From assembly GCA_036506275.1 (NCBI GenBank), contig DASXSB010000033.1:1-7527 (forward strand): 7,527 bases of DNA, written 5' to 3'. Of the stretch, positions 1 through 5,189 are shown piece by piece; the first letter of the stretch is position 1, and every line of letters starts with the position of its first letter. The stretch comes from DASXSB01 sp036506275 (GTDB lineage: Bacteria; Methylomirabilota; Methylomirabilia; Rokubacteriales; CSP1-6). The notes under the pieces are model-generated. The model searched no databases. It saw only the letters and a list, made by a program, of their open reading frames with translations, and was not told the DNA's origin. The position numbers and the translations under genes are program-made.

Positions 1-529
1 GCGTGCGCGCATACACGGTCTGATAACGCTCGCGATCCTCGGCATCCGGCTTGGCGTGACGCTCGATGTAGGGCGGCAGCGGCGGCACCCCGTGGCTGTC
101 GAGCAGATCGGGGACGGTGCCGTCCACGCGTTCGAGCACGCGCGTGCCGTCGCGCTCCACCGCCACCACGCGCACGCGCACGGGTGGCGCGGCGGCCGTC
201 ACCAGCTCCGTTCCCGGGCGGCAGCGGCGGCCCGGGCGCACGAGCGCGCGCCACCGGTCGCCGTCACCCGCGGGCTCCACGAACAGGAGCTCGACCGACC
301 GGTCCCCCGCCACGTCGTGAGCGAGCACGCGCGCGGGAATGACGCGGGAGTCGTTGACGACGAGACAGTCGCCGGCGCGAAGCAGGCCGGGAAGGTCGGC
401 GAAGCGATGATCGGTGAGGCGCCGGGTTCGGCGGTGGATGCGCAAGAGCCGCGAAGCGTCCCGCGCCGCCGACGGCACTTGCGCGATCGCGGACCGCGGC
501 AGCGAGTAGTCGAACCGCGCGAGGTCCAC
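1..529 (-). CDS. queA: S-adenosylmethionine:tRNA ribosyltransferase-isomerase QueA (partial, C-terminus off window)
   Basis: QueA transfers and isomerises the ribosyl moiety of S-adenosylmethionine onto preQ1 in tRNA to make epoxyqueuosine, a late cytoplasmic step of queuosine synthesis. The 176 visible residues are about half of the usual ~340. Family signatures are clear: FDYSLP (6-11), RDASRLL (23-29), the DLPGLLRAGDCLVVNDSRVI block (45-64) followed by PAR, and LPPYIERH (151-158) leading into RYQTVYA (169-175). I chose GTG at 529 because an in-frame TGA (536-538) lies just upstream and FDYSLP already begins at residue 6. No strong Shine-Dalgarno is visible. It is transcribed away from the iron operon across a 165-bp intergenic region. 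queA commonly sits near ruvB, which fits the rest of the window. The family call is secure; the C-terminal half cannot be inspected. Confidence 0.95.
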   Translation of the reverse strand, partial: MDLARFDYSLPRSAIAQVPSAARDASRLLRIHRRTRRLTDHRFADLPGLLRAGDCLVVNDSRVIPARVLAHDVAGDRSVELLFVEPAGDGDRWRALVRPGRRCRPGTELVTAAAPPVRVRVVAVERDGTRVLERVDGTVPDLLDSHGVPPLPPYIERHAKPDAEDRERYQTVYART

Positions 530-581
530 GGCCCGTCAGTGTACATGGCGCGGGCGGGGGCGGCGGGCGCGTTTCCGTAGG

Positions 582-610
582 TTGACAATACCTTCGAAAT
601 TAGGTACACC
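582..610 (+). promoter_or_regulatory. Candidate sigma70-type promoter of the iron operon
   Basis: A perfect -35 hexamer TTGACA (582-587) stands in an AT-richer patch within very GC-rich DNA. With a 17-bp spacer the -10 position is TACACC (605-610), a weak match to TATAAT. That places the start of transcription near 616-618, upstream of the FTR1 gene. The -10 region lies inside the palindrome at 599-614, so a repressor bound there would block RNA polymerase. The -35 match is seen directly; the -10 and start site are inferred. Confidence 0.45.
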
Positions 611-614
611 TAAT
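599..614. promoter_or_regulatory. Perfect 16-bp palindrome, DtxR/IdeR-like iron operator
   Basis: ATTAGGT-AC-ACCTAAT is a 7-bp inverted repeat with a 2-bp centre and no mismatches. The TTAGGT...ACCTAA half-sites resemble those recognised by DtxR/IdeR-family metal-dependent repressors, whose consensus is TTAGGTTAGSCTAACCTAA; this copy is shorter in the middle. It overlaps the predicted -10 of the operon encoding an iron permease, Bfd, Bfr and HemP, which is where iron-responsive repression would be expected. The palindrome is seen directly; the identity of the regulator is inferred, and Fur or an MntR-like protein are alternatives. Confidence 0.6.
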
Positions 615-648
615 CCCGGCGGACGAACCCAAGCCTCCACCGCCGGGA
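614..648 (+). promoter_or_regulatory. 5' leader stem-loop overlapping a Shine-Dalgarno
   Basis: TCCCGGCGG (614-622) and CCGCCGGGA (640-648) form a perfect 9-bp GC-rich stem around a 17-base loop. The 3' arm contains the first four bases of the best Shine-Dalgarno in the region, GGGAGG (645-650). The loop also carries CCTCC (634-638), which could instead pair with GGAGG (646-650). Either fold would mask the ribosome site. If transcription starts near 617 the stem is at the extreme 5' end of the mRNA and would keep about six pairs. No U-tract follows, so it is not an intrinsic terminator. A regulatory role is inferred. Confidence 0.45.
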
Positions 649-656
649 GGACCCCA

Positions 657-692
657 GTGCCGCACGTCTTCAGCGTCGTCGTGTCCGGGTAG
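657..692 (+). CDS. Possible 11-residue leader peptide before the FTR1 gene
   Basis: GTG at 657 follows a strong Shine-Dalgarno GGGAGG (645-650) at a 6-base spacing and opens a frame of 11 residues, MPHVFSVVVSG, ending in TAG at 690-692. The stop is two bases before the GTG of the FTR1 gene, which has only a weak Shine-Dalgarno of its own (GGGT, 687-690). The arrangement would suit translational coupling: ribosomes finishing the leader would re-initiate on the permease. No similarity to a known peptide is claimed. A frameshifted remnant of a longer N-terminus is less likely, because the permease already starts at the usual distance from its first REGFE motif. Confidence 0.35.
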   Translation: MPHVFSVVVSG

Positions 693-694
693 CC

Positions 695-1540
695 GTGGCC
701 GCCACCTTCGTCGTCACGCTCCGCGAAGGCTTCGAGGCGGCGCTCCTCCTCGGCATCGTCTACACGTTCCTCGACAAGAGCGGGATGCGGCAGCACTTCG
801 GCTACGTCACCGCCGGCGGCGCCCTCGGCTTCGCCGCCAGCGTGGTCATGGGCATCGTCCTCAGCTTCGCCTCCGGCCCCCTCCTCGATCTCGGTCCCGA
901 CCTCATCGCAGCCGTCGTGATCTTCGTCGCCGTCGCCGTCCTCACCTGGCATGGCTGGTGGATGGGGCAGCACGCGCGCGCGATCCGCGGCGACGTGGAG
1001 CGAAAGATCGAGGAGGCGCACGCCACCCGGCGCCTGTGGGCGATCGGCCTCATCGCGTTCACCGGGGTGTTCCGCGAGGGTGCGGAGACCATCCTGTTCC
1101 TGTGGGGGCTCATGGCGCAGGCGACCGTGGCGGGCGGGTGGAGTCCGCTGGTGGGCGGCATGCTCGGCGTGAGCGCCGCCGCCGCTCTCGGGTGGGCCAT
1201 CTTCCACGGAGGCCGCCGGCTCAGCGTGCGGCGATTCTTCGCCGTCACCTCCGCGGTGCTGCTCTTCCTCGCCGCCGGCCTCTTCAGCGCCGGGCTCGGC
1301 AAACTCGAAGCGCTCGGCGTGCTGCCCCAGTCCGAGACGCTGTGGGATACGTCGTTCCTCATCGGCGACGAAGGCTTCGTGGGGGGGCTGCTGGCGGGCC
1401 TCATCGGCTATCGGGCCCGCCCATCGCAGATAGAGGTCGCGGGCTACGTGCTCTATCTCCTCGTGATCGGTATCTGGATGTACGGGCGCCCGGTACCGCG
1501 CGCGGAGCATCCGTCGCGGGAAATTCCCGCGGCACGATAG
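695..1540 (+). CDS. FTR1-family high-affinity iron permease (EfeU-like)
   Basis: This is an inner-membrane iron permease of the FTR1/EfeU family, 281 residues with about seven hydrophobic segments (roughly 4-24, 36-58, 70-88, 113-138, 151-170, 181-200, 247-265). Both defining iron-binding REXXE motifs are present: REGFE at 10-14 in the first segment and REGAE at 127-131 in the fourth. GTG at 695 was chosen because it puts the first REXXE at its usual place near the N-terminus. There is no periplasmic domain and no EfeO, EfeB or P19 partner gene in the window, so either it works alone or its partners are elsewhere. In yeast a ferroxidase feeds this permease; in E. coli EfeOB does. The next gene, bfd, begins 10 bases on, and the stop overlaps the Shine-Dalgarno AGGAAGG. 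Downstream Bfd and Bfr suggest imported iron is stored directly. Confidence 0.93.
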   Translation: MAATFVVTLREGFEAALLLGIVYTFLDKSGMRQHFGYVTAGGALGFAASVVMGIVLSFASGPLLDLGPDLIAAVVIFVAVAVLTWHGWWMGQHARAIRGDVERKIEEAHATRRLWAIGLIAFTGVFREGAETILFLWGLMAQATVAGGWSPLVGGMLGVSAAAALGWAIFHGGRRLSVRRFFAVTSAVLLFLAAGLFSAGLGKLEALGVLPQSETLWDTSFLIGDEGFVGGLLAGLIGYRARPSQIEVAGYVLYLLVIGIWMYGRPVPRAEHPSREIPAAR

Positions 1541-1550
1541 GAAGGTCAAC

Positions 1551-1733
1551 GTGATCGTCTGCCTCTGCCGAAACGTCTCCGAACACGCCATCCGTTCGCT
1601 GGTGGCCGCGGGTGCGCGCTGTCCCATGGATATCGCGCGGCGGTGCGGCGCCGGCGCCGATTGCGGCGCCTGCTGCTGGCTGGTGGAGTCGATGGTGAGC
1701 GAGGCCGCGGAACTGGCCGGAAGCCCCGCATGA
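1551..1733 (+). CDS. bfd: Bacterioferritin-associated ferredoxin Bfd
   Basis: Bfd is a small [2Fe-2S] protein that docks on bacterioferritin and passes electrons through its heme to the mineral core, reducing Fe(III) so stored iron can leave. The 60-residue product has the four cluster cysteines at the same positions as E. coli Bfd as I recall it: C4 and C6 (VCLC) and C38 and C41 (CGAC). C24, C32 and C42 are additional. Its length matches the family (~60-70). GTG at 1551 follows a good Shine-Dalgarno (AGGAAGG, 1539-1545). Its TGA (1731-1733) overlaps the bfr ATG (1730-1732), so the two partner proteins are likely translationally coupled. Adjacency to a heme-type Bfr confirms the assignment over other BFD-like [2Fe-2S] domains, such as those in NirB or NifU. 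Confidence 0.93.
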   Translation: MIVCLCRNVSEHAIRSLVAAGARCPMDIARRCGAGADCGACCWLVESMVSEAAELAGSPA

Positions 1734-2212
1734 GGGGTCACGAACAGGTGATCCGGCTCCTCAACGACGTCCTCACCGCGGAGCTCACCGCCGTCAACCA
1801 GTACTTCATCCACGCGCGCATGTGCGAGAACTGGGGCTACGAGCGGTTGTGGAAGAAGGTGCGGGAGGAGTCGCTGGGCGAGATGCGCCACGCCGATCGC
1901 CTCATCGAGCGCATCCTCTACCTCGACGGCATGCCCAATCTCCAGCGTCTGGGCAAGGTGAACGTCGGCGAAACCGTTCCCGAGCAGCTTCGGCTGGACC
2001 TGGAGTTGGAGAAGACGGCCGTCAAGCAGCTCAACGACGGTATCGAGCTGTGCCGGAGCCACGGCGATGGCGGCAGCCGCCAGCTCCTCGAAGAGATCCT
2101 CGCCGCCGAGGAGCGGCACGTGCACTGGCTGGAAGCGCAGGTCGCGCTCATCACGCAGGTGGGCGAGACGAATTACCTCGCGCAGCAGATCACGGGCGAG
2201 GACGACGCATGA
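1730..2212 (+). CDS. bfr: Bacterioferritin (heme-binding ferritin)
   Basis: Bacterioferritin assembles into a 24-subunit cage that oxidises Fe(II) at a di-iron site and stores it as a ferric mineral; twelve hemes at subunit interfaces serve iron release with Bfd. The 160-residue protein closely matches E. coli Bfr (158). All ferroxidase ligands appear at the E. coli positions: E18, E51, H54, E94, E127 and H130. The heme axial ligand M52 and the nearby Y25 are also present. NQYFIHARM (23-31), EMRHADRLIERIL (51-63) and the C-terminal NYLAQQI are typical. The ATG at 1730 was preferred to upstream in-frame starts because it gives the family N-terminus, has GGAAG (1719-1723) before it, and overlaps the bfd stop as ATGA. 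Its own stop overlaps the hemP start the same way. Confidence 0.97.
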   Translation: MRGHEQVIRLLNDVLTAELTAVNQYFIHARMCENWGYERLWKKVREESLGEMRHADRLIERILYLDGMPNLQRLGKVNVGETVPEQLRLDLELEKTAVKQLNDGIELCRSHGDGGSRQLLEEILAAEERHVHWLEAQVALITQVGETNYLAQQITGEDDA

Positions 2213-2370
2213 GCGACCGGACGCCGCCGCCCACGGCAGAGCCTTCCGAGCGGCGCGCCGTCGACAGCCTCGATCTCTTTCGCGGCGGACGCGAGATCGT
2301 GATCCGCCACGGGAGCGACGAGTACCGCCTGCGCATCACCCGTAGCGACAAGCTCATCCTCACCAAGTAG
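2209..2370 (+). CDS. hemP: Hemin uptake protein HemP
   Basis: HemP/HmuP proteins are small and needed for normal heme uptake in several proteobacteria, where they are reported to act mainly as regulators of heme-receptor expression; their biochemical role is not settled. The 53-residue product has a proline-rich polar N-terminus (to ~20), then the family core: SLDLFRGGREIVIRH (20-34) and the diagnostic C-terminus YRLRITRSDKLILTK (39-53). The ATG (2209-2211) overlaps the bfr TGA (2210-2212), with GAGG (2198-2201) seven bases upstream. It is the last gene of the iron operon, and a GC hairpin follows. What is odd is the company: no TonB-dependent heme receptor or heme ABC transporter is nearby, so a link to the heme of Bfr is worth considering (inference). 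Confidence 0.9.
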   Translation: MSDRTPPPTAEPSERRAVDSLDLFRGGREIVIRHGSDEYRLRITRSDKLILTK

Positions 2371-2382
2371 GCGGCGCCCCTC

Positions 2383-2400
2383 GGCGCGCGCCCGCGCGCC
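2383..2400. terminator. GC-only hairpin between convergent operons
   Basis: GGCGCGCG-CC-CGCGCGCC is a perfect inverted repeat; as RNA it would be a 7-bp stem with a 4-base loop. It fills the 30-bp gap between the hemP stop (2370) and the csaA stop (2401), where a bidirectional terminator is expected. There is no T-tract on either strand, so it is not a classical intrinsic terminator. It may instead stabilise 3' ends or assist factor-dependent termination. Confidence 0.4.
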
Positions 2401-2739
2401 TCAGCCGATCCTGGCCCCCGGCGCCACCGCGTCGTCGGGGCGAAGCAGGATCACCTGCCCCGCCGCGTCGTACGCCCCGAGGACGAGCACCTCGGACCGA
2501 AAGGGCCCGATCTGCTTGGGCGGGAAGTTCACCACCGCCACCACGCGGCGGCCGACGAGGTCCTCCAGGCGGTAGCGGTCGGTGATCTGCGCGCTCGACC
2601 GCTTCACGCCGAGCTCGCCGAAGTCGATCCACAGTCGGTAGGCGGGCTTCCGCGCCTCCGGGAACGGCTGGGCGTCGGTCACGATGCCGACGCGCATGTC
2701 GACTTTCTCGAAGTCAGCCCACGTGATCGGGATCGTCAC
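2401..2739 (-). CDS. csaA: CsaA-like tRNA-binding-domain chaperone
   Basis: CsaA is a small dimeric OB-fold protein of the Trbp111/EMAP-II tRNA-binding family. In Bacillus it acts as an export-related chaperone that binds preproteins and SecA. The 112-residue product follows B. subtilis CsaA along its whole length as I recall it: WADFEKVDMRVGIV (7-20), FPEARKPAY, KRSSAQITDRY, VVAVVNFPPKQIGPF, SEVLVLGAY and the terminal GARIG. GTG at 2739 was chosen over longer in-frame starts because it gives the family length and overlaps the upstream gene's stop as GTGA (2736-2739). It has no clear Shine-Dalgarno, so translation probably depends on coupling. It is the last gene of the minus-strand operon, directly behind a predicted exported SpoIID-like protein, which fits a role with secretory clients (inference). 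A stand-alone tRNA-binding role is the alternative. Confidence 0.92.
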   Translation of the reverse strand: MTIPITWADFEKVDMRVGIVTDAQPFPEARKPAYRLWIDFGELGVKRSSAQITDRYRLEDLVGRRVVAVVNFPPKQIGPFRSEVLVLGAYDAAGQVILLRPDDAVAPGARIG

Positions 2740-3932
2740 GGCGCGGCCAGCGTACCGAGGACGGCACCCGGATAGTAAAAGCTCACGATCTGCGCCGCCG
2801 TGTAGCCCTGCTCCGCCATGCCCTTCGCCCCCCACTGGCACATGCCGACGCCGTGACCGTAGCCGCGCCCGGTGAAATGCGCGATCCCGCGGTCCACGGC
2901 CACCGCGAAGAGCGTGCTCTTGAGGGTGTCGTAACCGATCATGCGCCGGAAGTCGTTGCCGCGCAGGCGGACGATGCCGCGGGAGCCCCGCACGCTGACC
3001 GTGATCGCACGGAGGGACGGCGTCCGCTCCGCGACCTCCACCGCGCGCACGGTGCCCACGTCCAGGCCTTGCCGGCGCAGGAGGTCGCCCATCTCGGCGA
3101 GCTTGACGTCGAGGTTCCAGTAGAAGTGGGGTGACGTCGTCGAGAACTCGCAGCGAATGGACTTCAGCGCCGGCATGTTCGAGGACGTGAAGACGTTACG
3201 CGGCTCCTCCGTGAAGCCTCCGCTGTCGGCGTGATAGAAGGCCGGAAACACCTCCCCTTCCCAGCGGAGCACCTGTCCCGCCGTCGCACTCACGGCGTCC
3301 CACATCGGCGAGCCCGGCGGCACGCGACCGAAGAACTGCTGGTGCGCCGTGGAGGCGATGATGTGGAACGGCTTGCCCTCGCCGAGGAGCCGGTGGTACG
3401 CGGCATACGTTCGCGCCGCGATCGCCTGCGCCCGCAGCGCTTCCATCGGGAAGCGCTCGAACGTCTCGGCGCGGAGAACGCCCACCACGTACTCCTCCAG
3501 CGGGACCTCGTTGACCACGGCGAGGCCGTCGCCGTTGCGCACGAGATCGATGGGGCTCTGATACTCGCGGCCGTTGAGACGGATGGGGCTGTCGCTCTGG
3601 AGCCGGAAGCTCGCCGCGTGCCTGCCGTCGAGCTCGATTCCGTCGCCGGCGACACCGCCCCGCACGGCATCGGTACGCCACGACTCGCACGGGCCCGCAC
3701 ACGCGCCGGCCGGCCCGGGGGCGACGGCGATGTCGGTCCCCCGCAATTCCACCCCCCGCGCGCGGTCCACGAGGGCGATACGAATGGTGTCCGGCGCCGC
3801 CGAGCCGGCGACAGCCGCGCCTGGCCCCGGAAGAGCGGCGCGGAGCGCCCACGCCACCACGAGGACGACCGCGCAGGCTGCCGGCGGCCGCCAGCGCCGG
3901 CGGAGGGGACCCACGCGCGCGAGCATCGTCAC
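2736..3932 (-). CDS. SpoIID/LytB-domain cell-wall protein
   Basis: This belongs to the SpoIID/LytB family; SpoIID is a lytic transglycosylase that cuts peptidoglycan glycan strands stripped of stem peptides. The 398-residue product has a basic N-terminus and one hydrophobic segment (~18-36), suggesting export or a membrane anchor. The SpoIID domain runs from about 120 to the end: LEEYVVGVLRAETFERFPME (145-164) with E156 the likely catalytic Glu, ALRAQAIAARTYAAYH, AFYHADSGG (231-239) with H234, and GRGYGHGVGMCQWGAKGMAE (356-375) ending in the YYPG motif. C78 and C82 could form a disulfide. The GTG at 3932 makes a GTGA overlap with the upstream gene; ATG at 3926 is equally possible. Homologues occur next to ruvB and queA in many non-sporulating bacteria, so the family name does not imply sporulation. 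Confidence 0.9.
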   Translation of the reverse strand: MTMLARVGPLRRRWRPPAACAVVLVVAWALRAALPGPGAAVAGSAAPDTIRIALVDRARGVELRGTDIAVAPGPAGACAGPCESWRTDAVRGGVAGDGIELDGRHAASFRLQSDSPIRLNGREYQSPIDLVRNGDGLAVVNEVPLEEYVVGVLRAETFERFPMEALRAQAIAARTYAAYHRLLGEGKPFHIIASTAHQQFFGRVPPGSPMWDAVSATAGQVLRWEGEVFPAFYHADSGGFTEEPRNVFTSSNMPALKSIRCEFSTTSPHFYWNLDVKLAEMGDLLRRQGLDVGTVRAVEVAERTPSLRAITVSVRGSRGIVRLRGNDFRRMIGYDTLKSTLFAVAVDRGIAHFTGRGYGHGVGMCQWGAKGMAEQGYTAAQIVSFYYPGAVLGTLAAP

Positions 3933-4144
3933 CGGCGACCGATCAGCCAGAGGACGAGCGAAAGAACCACGCTGATGAGGAGCGACGTGGCGAGAGGGAA
4001 CGCGAACGTCCAGTTCCCGCGCTGGACATAGATGTCGCCAGGAAGACGGCCGAGCCACGGCAGCCGTCCCGCCAGCGTGAGCACGACGCCGATGACGGCG
4101 ACGAGAAGCCCGACGACGATGAGCAGCCGTCCGAGCTCGTTCAC
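3929..4144 (-). CDS. DUF2905 family two-helix membrane protein
   Basis: The product is 71 residues with two hydrophobic segments (~5-26 and ~47-69) joined by the conserved PWLGRLPGDIYVQRGNW segment (29-45) and FAFPLAT (47-53). This is the signature of DUF2905, a family of unknown function that commonly sits beside ruvB. The start is GTG at 4144, 13 bases after the ruvB stop and without a strong Shine-Dalgarno. The stop overlaps the GTG of the spoIID-like gene. Constant association with ruvB and spoIID-type genes hints at an envelope role linked to the downstream SpoIID-like protein rather than to recombination, but this is inference and no function is established. Confidence 0.88.
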   Translation of the reverse strand: MNELGRLLIVVGLLVAVIGVVLTLAGRLPWLGRLPGDIYVQRGNWTFAFPLATSLLISVVLSLVLWLIGRR

Positions 4145-4157
4145 GGCCGGCGCGCCG

Positions 4158-5189
4158 TCATTCGAAGAGCGCGGCCTGCCCAGGCGGCGCCGGCGCCGGC
4201 TTCCCGAGATGGCGGTAGGCCTCGCCCGTCACCCGCCGACCGGAAGGCGTGCGGACGATGAAGCCGATCTTGAGGAGATAGGGCTCGACGAGCTCCGAAA
4301 GGGTCTCCGCCTCGTCGTTGATGGTCGCCGCCACCGCCTCGATGCCCACCGGGCCCCCCGCGTAGTGCTCGATGATCGCGCTCAGGAATCGACGATCCAG
4401 GCGGTCGAGGCCGTGCTCGTCCACGCCCTCCCGATCGAGCGCGTCGCGCGCCACCGCGCCGTCGATGCCGCCGTCGCCGTTCACCTGCGCGTAGTCGCGC
4501 ACTCGCCGCAGGAGCCGATTCACGATGCGGGGGGTGCCGCGGGCGCGCCGGGCGATCTCGGCGGCGCCGGCGGCGTCGATGCGCGCGGTGAGGATCGACG
4601 CCGAGCGCGCCACGATGCGCGTCAGCTCCTCGCCCGAGTAGAAGTCGAGGTGGTGGAAGATCCCGAAGCGCTCCCGCAGCGGCGCCGACAGCATGCCGGG
4701 CCGCGTGGTGGCGGCCACCAGCGTGAAGGGCCGCAGCGCGTACTTGAGCGTGCGCGCGTGCATGCCCTTGTCGATCACGAAGTTCACCGCGAAGTCTTCC
4801 ATGGCGGGGTAGAGCAGCTCTTCCACGGCTCGCGGAAGACGGTGCACCTCGTCGATGAACAGCACGTCGCCCTCGGCCAGGTTGGTGAGGATCCCCATCA
4901 GGTCCGCCCCCCGCTCGATGGCGGGGCCGGAGGTGGTGACGAGGTTGGTGCCCATCTCGTTGGCGATGATCCCCGCCAGCGTCGTCTTGCCGAGACCGGG
5001 GGGGCCGTAGAGGAGGACGTGGTCGACGCACTCCTTGCGCTGCCGGGCCGCCTCCACCGACACGCGCAGGCTCGCCACCGCCTGCTCCTGCCCGATGTAC
5101 TCCTCGAACGAGCGCGGGCGGAGCTGGCGCTCGAAGTTCGCCTCTTCGGGAGCGAGGGTGTGGCTGCCGAGCCGCGTCGCCTCGCTCAT
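4158..5189 (-). CDS. ruvB: Holliday junction branch-migration ATPase RuvB
   Basis: RuvB is the hexameric AAA+ motor that pumps DNA through the RuvA-bound Holliday junction. The 343-residue product has its domains in order: Walker A GPPGLGKT (62-69), Walker B VLFIDEVH (109-116), sensor 1 with VAATTRPG (158-165), PLRERFG (170-176) carrying the arginine finger, sensor 2 in GTPRIVNRLLRRVRDYA (218-234), and a C-terminal winged helix with IGFIVRTPSGR (308-318) and AYRHLG. The length is normal (~335-350). ATG at 5189 was chosen because the residues before it resemble no RuvB and it forms an ATGA overlap with the ruvA stop. No clear Shine-Dalgarno is present, so it likely depends on coupling to ruvA. 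The extreme C-terminus is Pro/Ala-rich and variable. Confidence 0.98.
   Translation of the reverse strand: MSEATRLGSHTLAPEEANFERQLRPRSFEEYIGQEQAVASLRVSVEAARQRKECVDHVLLYGPPGLGKTTLAGIIANEMGTNLVTTSGPAIERGADLMGILTNLAEGDVLFIDEVHRLPRAVEELLYPAMEDFAVNFVIDKGMHARTLKYALRPFTLVAATTRPGMLSAPLRERFGIFHHLDFYSGEELTRIVARSASILTARIDAAGAAEIARRARGTPRIVNRLLRRVRDYAQVNGDGGIDGAVARDALDREGVDEHGLDRLDRRFLSAIIEHYAGGPVGIEAVAATINDEAETLSELVEPYLLKIGFIVRTPSGRRVTGEAYRHLGKPAPAPPGQAALFE

Noticed and set aside
56..580. 174-codon plus-strand frame opposite queA
   Set aside because: His/Arg-rich translation without motifs, antisense to queA.
199..609. 136-codon minus-strand frame beginning in the intergenic palindrome
   Set aside because: It is the wrong frame of queA; the correct frame from GTG 529 reads clear QueA motifs.
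585..613. Minus-strand promoter for queA (TATTGT at 585-590 with TTAGGT at 608-613)
   Set aside because: The -10 is a four-of-six match and the -35 is poor; possible, but too weak to list as a feature.
536..2125. 529-codon minus-strand open frame opposite the FTR1, bfd and bfr genes
   Set aside because: Low-complexity Glu/His/Arg-rich translation, antisense to three confidently identified genes; typical of spurious frames in very GC-rich DNA.
3231..4031. 266-codon plus-strand open frame opposite the spoIID-like gene
   Set aside because: Antisense shadow of a well-supported gene with no recognisable motif.
4148..4157. CGGCGCGCCG palindrome between ruvB and DUF2905
   Set aside because: A 10-bp G/C palindrome is expected by chance in DNA of this composition, and nothing else marks the site.
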